Assembly (NCBI GenBank): GCA_029263855.1
Contig: JAJUFC010000011.1
Location: 1-64,000 of the forward strand
Origin: Candidatus Thermochlorobacteriaceae bacterium
GTDB lineage: Bacteria; Bacteroidota; Chlorobiia; Chlorobiales; Thermochlorobacteraceae
DNA: 64,000 nucleotides
Direction: 5' to 3'
A program made the position numbers and the translations under genes. Position 1 is the first letter of the stretch. Every line of letters begins with the position of its first letter. The notes under the pieces are model-generated. The model was not told the DNA's origin and ran no database searches. It worked only from the letters and a program-made list of their open reading frames with translations. Shown in pieces: positions 26,599 through 35,410 of this stretch.

Positions 26599-27519
26599 TT
26601 AAAACGCTTTCATAAACTTCACATCTTTGCGCCAATAGTGGAAAAGCAGTTGCCCGACTAATCCCGCCTGTACTTCTCCCAAAATACGGCGTGCCGCGTC
26701 CGATAAGCGACGATATTCCTTTGAAGTAAGAGAAGTGGTGCGCGTAGAAAGTCCGAACCAAGCCTCTAAATACTGCCGAACGTGCGTATCAATCGGAAAT
26801 GCTGTGCGATGACCTAATCCAAACAGACAAACGCAATCCGTAATTTTTTCGCCAATGCCCGAATAGCGGAGCAGGGTTTTGCGAGCATTTTCAAAATCAC
26901 AATGGGGAGCAGAGAGATGAGCGAGATTTAAGTCGCCTCGTGCCACAGCCATAGAAATTGCCTGTATGTTGCGCGCGCGATGAGCATTGTTGTTCGTGCA
27001 CCGTATTAATTTTTCGATGGGAGCATTGGCAAGTTGTTCTGGTGTCGGAAATTTATATTCTGTTATTGCAATAAAATCACCAAAATTCTGAGAAATTAAA
27101 GAAACTTGGCGACGAATCAGTGCGATTCCAACGCCTTGTGCACACATAAACGACACAAGCGTTTCAAACGGTTCTTGGCGGAGCAGGCGCAACCCTAAAT
27201 ACGCAGATGCTCCTTGATAAAGATGCGGATACATTTGAATGAACAAAGCAGGGAATAGCGTGCTTACATCATCTTCAAGCCCCAAGTAATGCCATACAAA
27301 ATCGCGAAGTAGTTTGCCATTGATACATTCCGCCGTAGAGGCAATAAGTAGCCGATGCGGTTGAAGAGATGCGAGTCTCAAAATTTCACCATAAACAACC
27401 GCTTGAAAGGTATCTTTGCCGAGTTTCTGCCAACGAAAGGCTTGACCGCAGAACAAGGTTGCCTCTAAATTGAGCGGCACATCATAAAGAAGTTCAGACT
27501 GAAAGGGCAGTTCAAACAT
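26599..27519 (-). CDS. ogg: 8-oxoguanine DNA glycosylase (OGG1-type)
   Basis: A bifunctional glycosylase/lyase that removes oxidised guanine from DNA. Counted from the ATG at 27519 it has 306 residues. The N-terminal domain has FCGQAFRW, matching the GQSFRW motif of OGG1. The helix-hairpin-helix is YSGIGEKITDCVCLFGLG with catalytic Lys225, followed by PIDTHV with catalytic Asp244. The layout is of the eukaryote-like OGG1 family found in some bacteria, not Fpg/MutM. mutY, the partner that acts on A opposite 8-oxoG, is also in this window. An in-frame TTG 12 bases upstream is a less likely start. Confidence 0.87.
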   Translation of the reverse strand: MFELPFQSELLYDVPLNLEATLFCGQAFRWQKLGKDTFQAVVYGEILRLASLQPHRLLIASTAECINGKLLRDFVWHYLGLEDDVSTLFPALFIQMYPHLYQGASAYLGLRLLRQEPFETLVSFMCAQGVGIALIRRQVSLISQNFGDFIAITEYKFPTPEQLANAPIEKLIRCTNNNAHRARNIQAISMAVARGDLNLAHLSAPHCDFENARKTLLRYSGIGEKITDCVCLFGLGHRTAFPIDTHVRQYLEAWFGLSTRTTSLTSKEYRRLSDAARRILGEVQAGLVGQLLFHYWRKDVKFMKAF

Positions 27520-27577
27520 TGTGATTTGCAAGAATTTCCCTAAACTTACGCAATCTTGTTCAACAAATGATGATTCA

Positions 27578-28468
27578 ATGACGCTATCTTTCCTGCTTCT
27601 AACTCTCCATCTCTGCCCATCTTGTGAATTGCAATGGGGATTTTGGGCGCACCGTCAAATTCACCGTCAAGCCGTTTATCTCATGCCCGCGCCCATCGCC
27701 GATTTTTTCCGCGCAAATGTTCAAGAGTTAGTCGATCGTTCCGTAGATGCCGATGAGCGTCGCCGCATTGACCCCAACGAAGCCCCTCAACACTACATCG
27801 ATTTAGACCGCTACGGCTCATACCCATTTGATGAACTGCCTCACAACTATGACGATGCACTGAAAAAATTTGGACACGAGCGTTTGAAAGAAAATGGACT
27901 TGTGCCTTGGCGCATTGCCGCATTTGCCGATAGCCTCGCGATAGCCTTTCGGGAGCAGAACCGTGAAAGAATCATCTACTTCGCCGCTAATTTAGGACAC
28001 TATGTCGCCGATGCCAATGTTCCGCTTCATGCCACCGAAAATTATGATGGACAACTCACGGGACAAAAAGGCTTGCACGCGCGATGGGAATCTATCTATC
28101 CGCAAAAATTTATGCTCCCAAGAGAAGCCGAATATCTTAAAGATGGGAGCATTTATATCATTGAAAATGCTACGCAGGAAGCATTTAAGTGGTCTTTGGA
28201 AAGTTTTCTTTTAAGTCAGCAAGTTTTAGCGATTGATAAACAAATTCAATCCGAACTTTTAGAAGACGATTTATATGAAAAAACATCTGACAATCTCCCG
28301 AAAACCAGACGAGAATTTTCACGGCAATACTATGAAAAACTAAAAGATAAACTAAACCAAATGGTTGAAAATCGCTTCGAGTTAAGTGTGGTGCGTGTTG
28401 CGTCAATCTGGTATTATTCTTGGTTAAAAGCAAATGAGCCGAATTTATCTAACTTATTAAAGAAATAG
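27578..28468 (+). CDS. Exported zinc-dependent phospholipase C / S1-P1 nuclease-like hydrolase
   Basis: A protein of about 296 residues from the ATG at 27578. The first ~18 residues are a signal sequence (LSFLLLTLHLCPSC). The mature N-terminus has WGFWAHRQIHR, placing Trp and His at the start of the domain, as in the trinuclear zinc enzymes. Further ligand motifs are HYIDLDRYG (His, Asp), and LGHYVADANVPLHATEN with GLHARWE (His-x3-Asp and His). The all-helical zinc phospholipase C/S1-P1 fold is thus well supported; whether it cleaves phospholipid or nucleic acid cannot be said. It is divergent from the glycosylase gene and 16 bases ahead of pta. Confidence 0.8.
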   Translation: MTLSFLLLTLHLCPSCELQWGFWAHRQIHRQAVYLMPAPIADFFRANVQELVDRSVDADERRRIDPNEAPQHYIDLDRYGSYPFDELPHNYDDALKKFGHERLKENGLVPWRIAAFADSLAIAFREQNRERIIYFAANLGHYVADANVPLHATENYDGQLTGQKGLHARWESIYPQKFMLPREAEYLKDGSIYIIENATQEAFKWSLESFLLSQQVLAIDKQIQSELLEDDLYEKTSDNLPKTRREFSRQYYEKLKDKLNQMVENRFELSVVRVASIWYYSWLKANEPNLSNLLKK

Positions 28469-28484
28469 ATATTAACTTTGTTTA

Positions 28485-29492
28485 ATGCATAAAATTGTTA
28501 AGCAAATACGGCTTAAGGCAAAAGCCAAAAAGGCAACGATTATTTTCCCTGAATCAAGCGATGAGCGGACAATAAAAGCCGTTGATGAAATTGTTCGGGA
28601 AGATTTATTGAAGCCGATTTTAATTGGCAATCCTGAACAAATTCAGCGGCAATTTGATGCGCTTGGTTTAACTTTTCCGAGCACCAAAGTGCGCATTATT
28701 GACTATCTACGCTCTGAAAGACTTTCGGACTATGTAAGCGAGTATTACAATTTGCGGAAAGCCAAGGGAGCAAGTTATGATGTTGCCAAAAAAGTGATGG
28801 AAAATCCGCTGTTTTTTGCCGCCATGATGGTGCGCCGAGGCGAAGCCGATGGATGCGTCGCCGGAGCAGTATCATCAACCGCAGACGTGCTCCGCGCAGG
28901 CATTCAGATTATTGGAGTAGAGAAGTCGCAAACCCAATTAGTTTCCAGTTACTTTTTAATGGCGTTTCCTGAAAATCATCTAACTGCTCCCGATAAAGTC
29001 TTTACATTTGCCGATTGTGGTGTCGTGCCGTATCCCACAGCCGAAGAACTTGCTGATATTGCTATCACCAGCGCAGAATCGCACCGTGCCTTGACGGAAG
29101 AAGAGCCGATTATCGCGATGCTTTCATTTTCAACAAAAGGGAGCGCGAGGCACGAATCGGTTGAAAAAGTTATTCGCGCTACCGAACTTGCACGTGCCAA
29201 GCGTCCTGACCTCAAAATTGATGGCGAGTTGCAATTTGACGCCGCGTTTGTGCCAAGCGTCGGCGAGCGAAAAGCGAAGGGAAGTCAAGTGGCAGGGAGG
29301 TCAAATGTGTATATTTTTCCGAATTTAGACGCGGGGAATATCGCTTACAAAATTACGGAGCGGCTGGGCGGAGCAACCGCGCTCGGTCCGATTATTCAAG
29401 GTCTTGCCAAGCCGATGAACGACCTTTCGCGAGGCGCGAAACCGAGCGATATTGTTGATGTGGCGTGCATTTGCGCACTGAGAAAGCCGTAG
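28485..29492 (+). CDS. pta: Phosphate acetyltransferase
   Basis: Interconverts acetyl-CoA and acetyl phosphate; with acetate kinase it makes ATP from acetyl-CoA or assimilates acetate. The 335 residues correspond to the short single-domain Pta. Motifs: [13 protein letters not shown] near the N-terminus, the central [19 protein letters not shown], and the C-terminal [20 protein letters not shown], with the final [14 protein letters not shown], all diagnostic of the PTA/PTB family. The FPNLDAGN form and the overall motif set favour Pta over phosphate butyryltransferase. No acetate kinase gene is adjacent. Confidence 0.95.
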   Translation: MHKIVKQIRLKAKAKKATIIFPESSDERTIKAVDEIVREDLLKPILIGNPEQIQRQFDALGLTFPSTKVRIIDYLRSERLSDYVSEYYNLRKAKGASYDVAKKVMENPLFFAAMMVRRGEADGCVAGAVSSTADVLRAGIQIIGVEKSQTQLVSSYFLMAFPENHLTAPDKVFTFADCGVVPYPTAEELADIAITSAESHRALTEEEPIIAMLSFSTKGSARHESVEKVIRATELARAKRPDLKIDGELQFDAAFVPSVGERKAKGSQVAGRSNVYIFPNLDAGNIAYKITERLGGATALGPIIQGLAKPMNDLSRGAKPSDIVDVACICALRKP

Positions 29493-29501
29493 CGCAAAGC
29501 C

Positions 29502-30194
29502 TTAATTGAAGAATGTGCCGAAAATTAAATTGAGCGAAATGCCCTGAAACGAGTTCCGAAAACGGTTCGGGAGCAGTTCAACGCTACTGAGAAACGTATC
29601 TACTTGATAGCGAACCGTTAGACCTTGCAAAGAAAAAGGATTTGAGCCAAAGTATGCTCCCGCGCCAATGAACCCATTGAAGCCCAATTTCATATACCCG
29701 CCTCCAAAGAAGCCCGATTCATATCCATACACATAGCCCAAGGTTGGTCCAATTCCTGCTTCTAAAAATGGACGAAATGCGCTGTTTATCTCTTCGCGAA
29801 ACAACCGCCGTTGCGCGCCTACGGTTATGGGTATCATAAAAAGGCTGTTCTTTTTCAGTTCTCCCGTTTCGCTATCCGTTACAATGCTTCGCCCAAAAAA
29901 ATCAAACCGCTCGATTTCCATTGGGTCATTTGCGGAAGTCAAAGAAAGCGACGCAAAAGCAATCCAGTCGGGATTCACTAAGCGCACATAACTTCCTGAA
30001 ACAACGAAACTTGTTGTCGTCAAGCCAAATGAACCTGCTGCGCCGTTTGCGTTCTTGAAGCGTTCGGTATAAATGTCCACATCTTCGTCGTCATCTTCGT
30101 CATCAATGTTTTGTGCAAATGCCGTTATCGGAAGCAGTATCACGAACAGACAAACAGCGCATTTAAGCCAAAATCGCCAAACAGATACGCTCAT
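29502..30194 (-). CDS. Outer-membrane beta-barrel protein, uncharacterised
   Basis: A 230-residue protein with a signal peptide (CAVCLFVILLPITAFA), then an unusual run of Asp/Glu (DDEDDDEDVD, residues ~31-40) and a set of amphipathic strands with aromatic girdles (FGLTTTSFVVSGSYVRL, FRPFLEAGIGPTLGYVYGY, YMKLGFNGFIGAGAYF). It ends in Phe-Asn after LIFGTFF, close to the usual aromatic end of a barrel. It looks like an 8-stranded OmpA-like/OmpW-like barrel. The acidic stretch could bind cations. Function unknown. It converges with pta, with a gap of only 9 bases. Confidence 0.7.
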   Translation of the reverse strand: MSVSVWRFWLKCAVCLFVILLPITAFAQNIDDEDDDEDVDIYTERFKNANGAAGSFGLTTTSFVVSGSYVRLVNPDWIAFASLSLTSANDPMEIERFDFFGRSIVTDSETGELKKNSLFMIPITVGAQRRLFREEINSAFRPFLEAGIGPTLGYVYGYESGFFGGGYMKLGFNGFIGAGAYFGSNPFSLQGLTVRYQVDTFLSSVELLPNRFRNSFQGISLNLIFGTFFN

Positions 30195-30253
30195 ATTTGA
30201 TTCATTTTAGGTTATTTTGTTTGTTGTATAATATAAATTATGTAAAGTAAAAG

Positions 30254-31045
30254 TTATTCTTTGGGAAACCACTTGTTGCCAAAGGTTTCTTCATAACAAA
30301 ACTCCGAGACGGGTTTGCGTTGTGCGCTTGACCAGTCAATCGTCGGTCGCTTGGCATTTGGGTCAATGTATCCAAACCGAAACAGCGCGATAAGTTCGTA
30401 ATTTTCGGGGGGCTGAACCATATCGATGCACTCTTGCCAGTATGCTCCGCCCGCTTCCATCGGGAGCGAAATGAACTGCACGCCGATTCCGAGCGCGGTT
30501 GCCGAGAGCCAAATGTTTTCAATCGCCATGCCAAGCGCCAAAAGCGAATACATTCCTGAATGTTCATTTTTCTTGTATTCATCCTTTGTGAGTAACACGC
30601 CCAAAACCAGTGGCGAGCGTGAAACCAGTTTTTTGGAATCTATGGCTAAAAGATACGGCACACGCAATTTATTCATCATCTCGCCGCCTTTCTCAGAAAA
30701 TAGATACTTGATAAATGGCTTCAAGACCGCAGGCATGTTGTCGATGTGAATACCATCGCCCGATTTGTCCGTTTCTTCTTTACTAAATCGGAAGTATTTG
30801 AGGTAACGTTTCCAAAAGTTCCCTTTTGCCATCACTTCGCGCATCGAACGACCCGCGATTTTGCCCAGATGCTCCCGACGCGCTTTGTCGCGAATCAAGA
30901 CAAACCGCCAAGGCTGAGAGTTGAAATGACTCGGAGCATAACTTGCCGATTGCAGTAAAATTTTGATATGCTCATCGGATAAAGGTTTATCCAAAAAATA
31001 ACCATTTGTAGTGCGCCGGGATTTAATGGCTTCAAAGAGTTCCAT
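30254..31045 (-). CDS. Nitroreductase-family flavoprotein
   Basis: A protein of about 263 residues from the ATG at 31045; the frame upstream of that belongs to a neighbouring gene. It starts MELFEAIKSRRTTNGYFLD with the FMN-binding Arg pair, followed by ASYAPSHFNSQPWRFVLIRD, the classical nitroreductase N-terminal motif, and a later GMAIENIWLSATALGIGVQF, the central helix motif. It therefore binds FMN and uses NAD(P)H to reduce nitro groups, quinones or enones. It is last in a run that begins with a type III polyketide synthase, 5 bases after the small membrane protein, so it may act on the polyketide product. Substrate unknown. Confidence 0.85.
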   Translation of the reverse strand: MELFEAIKSRRTTNGYFLDKPLSDEHIKILLQSASYAPSHFNSQPWRFVLIRDKARREHLGKIAGRSMREVMAKGNFWKRYLKYFRFSKEETDKSGDGIHIDNMPAVLKPFIKYLFSEKGGEMMNKLRVPYLLAIDSKKLVSRSPLVLGVLLTKDEYKKNEHSGMYSLLALGMAIENIWLSATALGIGVQFISLPMEAGGAYWQECIDMVQPPENYELIALFRFGYIDPNAKRPTIDWSSAQRKPVSEFCYEETFGNKWFPKE

Positions 31046-31050
31046 ATTGA

Positions 31051-31359
31051 TTAGCGTAGGTAAATAAAAACGCTGGTGTAAATGAGATTGCAAAGAATCG
31101 CATACTTCCAGTGGTTTGACGTTTTTCCTGAAAAGCGCGTCATTGCAAAAAGCAAAAGAAATAGAAAAGAAAGCAAAATCGAACCTAAAAAATTTTTGCA
31201 ATAAATTTCATAAAGCGTTGCAATGAAAAGAGATAACATTACAAAAAAGTATATTGCGTGATGCAAAAAAGCGAATTTTTTATGATGAAAAATGTTGAGT
31301 TTTACCATAATTCCATAAACAAAATTTACCCAAAAAAGACTATAGGCGAGCGTGAGCAT
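31051..31359 (-). CDS. Small membrane protein in the polyketide operon
   Basis: About 102 residues from an ATG that overlaps the end of the methyltransferase gene by 20 bases. Four hydrophobic helices are visible (LTLAYSLFWVNFVYGIM; AIYFFVMLSLFIATLY; FLGSILLSFLFLLLFAM; YAILCNLIYTSVFIYL). No recognised family. The tight placement (overlap before, 5 bases after) makes cotranslation with its neighbours likely, and it might help hold the alkylpyrone-modifying enzymes at the membrane. A start 21 bases upstream is also possible. Confidence 0.6.
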   Translation of the reverse strand: MLTLAYSLFWVNFVYGIMVKLNIFHHKKFAFLHHAIYFFVMLSLFIATLYEIYCKNFLGSILLSFLFLLLFAMTRFSGKTSNHWKYAILCNLIYTSVFIYLR

Positions 31360-31864
31360 GGTCTTTAAGCGATAGCGCATTCTCCTCTACTCCGATTCTA
31401 ACCACCAACATCGCGGCGTTTAGGAGCGTGTAGATAAGCGACGTTATGTAAAGTTCAAACAAAAGCGGAACAACGGCAATTTCAGTTCCGACAATCCAAT
31501 AGTTCGGGTGTTTAATAAACCGATATAATCCGCGCTTAATTAACGGAGCATTCGGCACAACGATAATGCGTGTATTCCAAAATTTTCCTAATGTCGCAAT
31601 CACGCTGTAACGTCCAATTTGCGCCAGCGCAATTACCAAAAGCCAAATTTGCCACATTGGGCTCAACGCTGTTTGGTTGATGTAATGCTCCGCTATCATT
31701 GCCAAAAACCAAGTTAAGTGCAATGCGACCATATATTTGTAATGCTCCGCTCCGACTTCATAGCCGCCTTGCGCTTTTAACCACGCTTCATTCCGCTTTG
31801 AGATAAATAATTCGGCGAGGCGTTGCGCGGCTAAAATCAGAATCATTATCCAAAACGCAATCAT
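31340..31864 (-). CDS. Isoprenylcysteine methyltransferase-family protein (BpsB/YpbQ-like)
   Basis: A 174-residue integral membrane methyltransferase. The ATG at 31864 forms an ATGA with the stop of the polyketide synthase gene, so it is preferred to one 12 bases upstream. Several membrane helices are followed by the ICMT core: GRYSVIATLGKFWNTRIIVV, then LYRFIKHPNYWIVG, the (R/K)HPxY motif that binds S-adenosylmethionine, and a conserved EENAL near the end. In Bacillus the homologous pair BpsA-BpsB makes alkylpyrones and methylates them; the same gene order here suggests O-methylation of a polyketide. Confidence 0.82.
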   Translation of the reverse strand: MIAFWIMILILAAQRLAELFISKRNEAWLKAQGGYEVGAEHYKYMVALHLTWFLAMIAEHYINQTALSPMWQIWLLVIALAQIGRYSVIATLGKFWNTRIIVVPNAPLIKRGLYRFIKHPNYWIVGTEIAVVPLLFELYITSLIYTLLNAAMLVVRIGVEENALSLKDHAHARL

Positions 31865-32949
31865 TGATGCTCCCATTGAAGAAGAAGAAGTTCGGCGGAA
31901 AATCCAGGACCGAGCGCGGCAAGCAATGCAAGGTCGTTTTCGGCATTATATCGCAGACGTTCCATAAAACGCTCCAAGATGAACAGGACGGTAACCGCCG
32001 ACATATTGCCATATTCGCTTAAAATTTGATAGGCGATTTGCAAATGCGCGTCGCTTAACTCAAAGGCGGATTTATACGCTTCTAATACTTTTGCGCCGCC
32101 TGGGTGCGTAATAAAATGTTTAATATGCTTAATATCTAAATTATTTAAATTATTGTTTTTTAAGAAGTTAAAAACAGACTCTTTGAGAAAAGTTTGAACA
32201 ATATCAGGCACGTTTTGCGAAAGAACGACATTGAAACCTTGCTCATTAAATCGCCACCCCATCACATTCAAAGAATTGGGCATCGTTGAGGTTTGCGACC
32301 CCAAAAGTTTGGGCAATGCGCCATCGCGTTTTGCGTTTGCACGACTTCCCTGCGCCAGCACGGCCGCAGCGCCATCGGCAAAAAGGGCGGACGATACGAG
32401 CGCGGCTTTGGACATATCGCTACGCACAAAGGTCAATCCGCAAAGTTCCGCAACCACAATCAAGATGGTGGCATTTGAATCGGCTTCAGCAATCGTTCTT
32501 GCCCAAGAGAGCGATGCTGCTCCGCCGGCGCACCCAAGCCCCCAAAGCGGCAATCGGCGCACGGTTTTGCGGAACGGCAATCGGTCAATCAGTCGCGCAT
32601 CTATCGTCGGCGTAGCCAAGCCTGTTGTAGAAACGAACAAAAGGCAATCCACTTCTGAAAGCGCGATTTGTGCTTTTTGAAGGCAGTTTTGTATGGCTTG
32701 CTCCGAGAGTTTAAGTGCGTTTTCCAAATACAAGTTGTTCTTTTCTTCAAACGATTTCGCCGAAGAAAACCACTCTACGGGCACACAAAAGTGCCGTTTT
32801 TTAATCAAGGTATTTTCAAAAATGCTGATAAGACGGTCTAAATTTCCTTTGTAAGTTTCGCCGTAAAGATTCGTTGCAAAGTCTTTCGCGTCGTCTTGTG
32901 TTGCTACAAAAGGCGGAACAGCAGTTCCAATTGAAATAATGTTTGCCAT
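31861..32949 (-). CDS. Type III polyketide synthase (chalcone synthase-like)
   Basis: A 362-residue thiolase-fold enzyme from the ATG at 32949 (MANIISIGTAVP). The catalytic triad is in place: Cys140 in LWGLGCAGGAASL, His282 in FITHPGGAKVLEA, and Asn315 in SEYGNMSAVT. The TPTIDARL segment ahead of the Cys is typical of the bacterial alkylpyrone/alkylresorcinol synthases. It would extend a fatty acyl-CoA starter with malonyl-CoA and cyclise it to a pyrone or resorcinol. It heads a tight minus-strand run with a methyltransferase, a small membrane protein and a nitroreductase. Starter and product cannot be deduced from sequence. Confidence 0.88.
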   Translation of the reverse strand: MANIISIGTAVPPFVATQDDAKDFATNLYGETYKGNLDRLISIFENTLIKKRHFCVPVEWFSSAKSFEEKNNLYLENALKLSEQAIQNCLQKAQIALSEVDCLLFVSTTGLATPTIDARLIDRLPFRKTVRRLPLWGLGCAGGAASLSWARTIAEADSNATILIVVAELCGLTFVRSDMSKAALVSSALFADGAAAVLAQGSRANAKRDGALPKLLGSQTSTMPNSLNVMGWRFNEQGFNVVLSQNVPDIVQTFLKESVFNFLKNNNLNNLDIKHIKHFITHPGGAKVLEAYKSAFELSDAHLQIAYQILSEYGNMSAVTVLFILERFMERLRYNAENDLALLAALGPGFSAELLLLQWEHQ

Positions 32950-33091
32950 TGATTTTCTTGTGCTGATGAAGCAATAAACGCTAAACAATCATAATGAATT
33001 TATTTCTTTTCTCCCGAGCCTTTTTTTTATATTGGAAAAACACAACTGATTCAACACCAAATCTGAATAACTAAACGAATAAGTATCAAAA

Positions 33092-34447
33092 ATGGCAAAA
33101 TTTGAAGTCGTTATGCCCAAAATGGGCGAGAGTATTATGGAAGGCACGGTTTTGAAGTGGCTCAAAAAGGTCGGCGACCCAGTGGCAAAAGATGAAAACA
33201 TATTGAACATTGCAACAGACAAGGTAGATGCCGAAGTGCCTTCAAACGTCGCGGGGGTTTTATCTGAAATTTTATTCAATGAAGGCGACGTAGTGCCGGT
33301 CGGCAAAGCGATTGCAATCATTGAAACGGATGTAGCCGTGAATCCTATACCGTCGCCCTCACCTGCTACGCCGAGCGAAGCCAAATTGGAAGTTGCTCCA
33401 CCAGTAGCAGCAACAGTATCAGAAAAGAACGGCACACCTACTGCTGTTGAAGTTGTTCAAAGTGTTGCCGAATCGGGACGATTTTACACGCCTGTGGTAT
33501 TGAACATCGCTCGAGAAGAAGGCATTTCAATGGAGGAACTTGCTCGAGTAAAGGGTACTGGAATGGACGGGCGCGTAACCAAAGCCGACTTGCTCAATTA
33601 CATTCAAAATCGCGCGAAAGGCGTTGCCGTCTCTACCACGACCGTTGCGCCAACGGGAAAAATCGAGAGCGCGCAACCCGCGCCCAAATCTGCGCCCACG
33701 CATCACCCTGTCGTTTATGATGCCGCCCGCTCCGAAGTCGTGCAGATGGACAATATGCGCAAATTGATTGCCGAACATATGGTTCGCTCAAAACAGACTT
33801 CGGCGCACGTTACTTCGGTTTCCGAAGCCGATGTAACGGGATTGGTAAATCTCGTCAAGAAGAAGAAAAATGCGTTTGAAGCCACCAATGGCGCGAAACT
33901 CACCTACACGCCATTCTTCATTGAAGCCGCGATTAAAGCGTTAAAGCAATTTCCGATGCTCAATGCGTCGGTCGATGGCGACAAAATCATCATCAAAAAG
34001 TATATCAACTTCGGCGTTGCCGTCGCGCTTGGAGAACGCGGCGAAGGCGGTTTGATTGTTCCCGTCATCAAAAACGCCGACGAAATGAACTTGGTCGGAA
34101 TCGCGCGCGCCGTTCAAGATTTAGCGTCGCGAGCGCGCACGAAGAAACTTTTGCCTGACGACATTCAGGGAGGCACCTTTACGCTCACCAACTACGGAAC
34201 GAGCGGCAACCTCTTTGGCGCGCCGATTATCAATCAGCCGCAAGTGGCGATTTTGGGAACGGGCGCGATTGTCAAGCGTCCCGTCGTCAAAACGCTGGAA
34301 GATGGCTCTGATGTGATTACCATTCGCTCTATGACTTATCTCTCGCTTTCTTACGACCACCGCATTATCGATGGCTCGCTTGCAGGATTTTTCTTGCAGA
34401 CGCTCTGCAAAACGCTTGAATCCTATAACGAAAATACTGTTCTCTAA
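33092..34447 (+). CDS. Dihydrolipoamide acyltransferase (E2 of a 2-oxoacid dehydrogenase)
   Basis: The core of a pyruvate or branched-chain 2-oxoacid dehydrogenase complex. Order of parts in its 451 residues: lipoyl domain (residues ~1-77) with lipoylated Lys44 in TDKVDAEVPS; a P/A-rich linker; the E1/E3-binding domain (YTPVVLNIAREEGISMEELA, GTGMDGRVTKADL); a second linker; the catalytic CoA-transferase domain from ~210 with the final motif H423-RIID427-G. One lipoyl domain only. It is a lone gene here: E1 and E3 are not adjacent. The lipoyl synthase gene lies 1 kb downstream. The substrate class (pyruvate, 2-oxoglutarate or branched-chain) is not decided. Confidence 0.9.
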   Translation: MAKFEVVMPKMGESIMEGTVLKWLKKVGDPVAKDENILNIATDKVDAEVPSNVAGVLSEILFNEGDVVPVGKAIAIIETDVAVNPIPSPSPATPSEAKLEVAPPVAATVSEKNGTPTAVEVVQSVAESGRFYTPVVLNIAREEGISMEELARVKGTGMDGRVTKADLLNYIQNRAKGVAVSTTTVAPTGKIESAQPAPKSAPTHHPVVYDAARSEVVQMDNMRKLIAEHMVRSKQTSAHVTSVSEADVTGLVNLVKKKKNAFEATNGAKLTYTPFFIEAAIKALKQFPMLNASVDGDKIIIKKYINFGVAVALGERGEGGLIVPVIKNADEMNLVGIARAVQDLASRARTKKLLPDDIQGGTFTLTNYGTSGNLFGAPIINQPQVAILGTGAIVKRPVVKTLEDGSDVITIRSMTYLSLSYDHRIIDGSLAGFFLQTLCKTLESYNENTVL

Positions 34448-34469
34448 ACCTTAATTAAAGTAACACGCG

Positions 34470-34817
34470 ATGGGAATTTGGGGCGACGGACTTTTTGAAA
34501 ACGATGCCGCTTCTGCCGCGAAGGCGATTTTCGAAGTCGCGCTTGCCGACGGCGCAAGCGTCGCAGAAGCCACAAAACAGGTGTTTGATGAACTCAAAGC
34601 GATGGCGGAGGACGAAGGCGTGTTCTCCGTCATTGTGCTTGCACTCGCCGCGCTGCAATCGGAAGCCAACCAACTTCAGCCCGACATTAAAGCACAAGCG
34701 TTAGAAATTCTCACTGCGGGTAAAGGTCTGAAACATTGGGAGGAGCTAGGAAGCGTGAACTTGGAGCAGCGCAAATCCACTTTGGAAAAGTTCAAGGTCG
34801 CTCTTCAAAACGCATAG
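34470..34817 (+). CDS. DUF4259-like protein
   Basis: A 115-residue, acidic, mostly helical protein beginning MGIWGDGLFENDAA, the characteristic start (GxWGxGxFxND) of the DUF4259 family. The rest is helical (AATKQVFDELKAMAEDEGV, SVIVLALAALQSEA). It has no signal peptide or membrane segment. Function is unknown in this family. It lies 22 bases after the E2 gene and could be cotranscribed with it. Confidence 0.7.
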   Translation: MGIWGDGLFENDAASAAKAIFEVALADGASVAEATKQVFDELKAMAEDEGVFSVIVLALAALQSEANQLQPDIKAQALEILTAGKGLKHWEELGSVNLEQRKSTLEKFKVALQNA

Positions 34818-34859
34818 CGACATTCTCTCAGCAAGTTTTCCCCTGCTCTCTTTCTATAT

Positions 34860-34953
34860 GTTGTGTTGACATTTATGTAGTTCTCGCATCCGCTCGGAAT
34901 GACCATTTTGCGTGGCGCGAGTGATAGGGATTGACGCTGTTTGTCAACACGAC
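34860..34953. repeat. Small element with 12-bp imperfect terminal inverted repeats
   Basis: gttgtgttgaca at 34860-34871 and its reverse complement with one mismatch (tgtcaacacgac) at 34942-34953 bound 94 bases. Inside is a degenerate half of the 'SERSEES' repeat (cgctcggaatgac). It looks like a non-coding miniature mobile element. No clear direct target repeat was seen. It lies next to a gene that has lost its start. Confidence 0.4.
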
Positions 34954-34988
34954 CTAGCATCATCATTTCTATTTTGCCGCGACAATGA

Positions 34989-35342
34989 CCTCCAAGATTC
35001 CGCTTGCAAAGCGCGCAAGTCGAAGGACAGATTTACGCGGGTTACTACCTACCGATTCGCGATTTAGCCCCCGCCAATGGCACGACGCTCAGTTACCTTC
35101 ACTATTGGGCAAACGCGGGCGTTAAGTTAGGCGCATTTTTCTCGTTTGGCGCGCACTACGAGCATCTCATCAACACGGGCGGCTCCAACGTCACCGAATC
35201 AACCGACGTTTATCAGTGGCTCGGTCCTTACGTTCAATTTATGGAGAAAAGCGGCAAAATGTATCTGCGCTTCGCGGGCGGCACGGACTTCACCGAAGGC
35301 AACGATTCGTTCTTCAAGATGACCGTCGGCTATAATTTCTAA
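34989..35342 (+). pseudogene. 5'-truncated outer-membrane protein gene
   Basis: An open frame of about 117 codons with no ATG near its start, bounded upstream by an in-frame stop at 34986; only a TTG (35004) is available. The product reads as the last part of a beta-barrel: alternating strands (VEGQIYAGYYLPIRDL, GVKLGAFFSFGAHYEHLI, YQWLGPYVQFM, MYLRFAGGTDFT) and a terminal Phe (FKMTVGYNF), the signal for barrel insertion. There is no signal peptide, so as it stands it cannot be exported. I read it as a remnant, possibly cut by the small inverted-repeat element just upstream. Its terminator is still intact. Confidence 0.6.
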
Positions 35343-35368
35343 ACAACTGTAGTTTTTTGTTTATTGGG

Positions 35369-35392
35369 GGGGACTAAGCAAGTCCCCTTTTT
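35369..35392 (+). terminator. Rho-independent terminator after the truncated barrel gene
   Basis: A 7-bp stem (ggggact 35369-35375, agtcccc 35381-35387), 5-base loop and a run of five T. It separates the remnant gene from the lipA promoter. Confidence 0.85.
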
Positions 35393-35410
35393 GTTTATTT
35401 TGAAATTTGC

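Noticed and set aside
32989-33435. Minus-strand frame of about 148 codons opposite the E2 gene
   Set aside because: It lies opposite the lipoyl domain of the E2 gene, and its composition is what an antisense frame would give.
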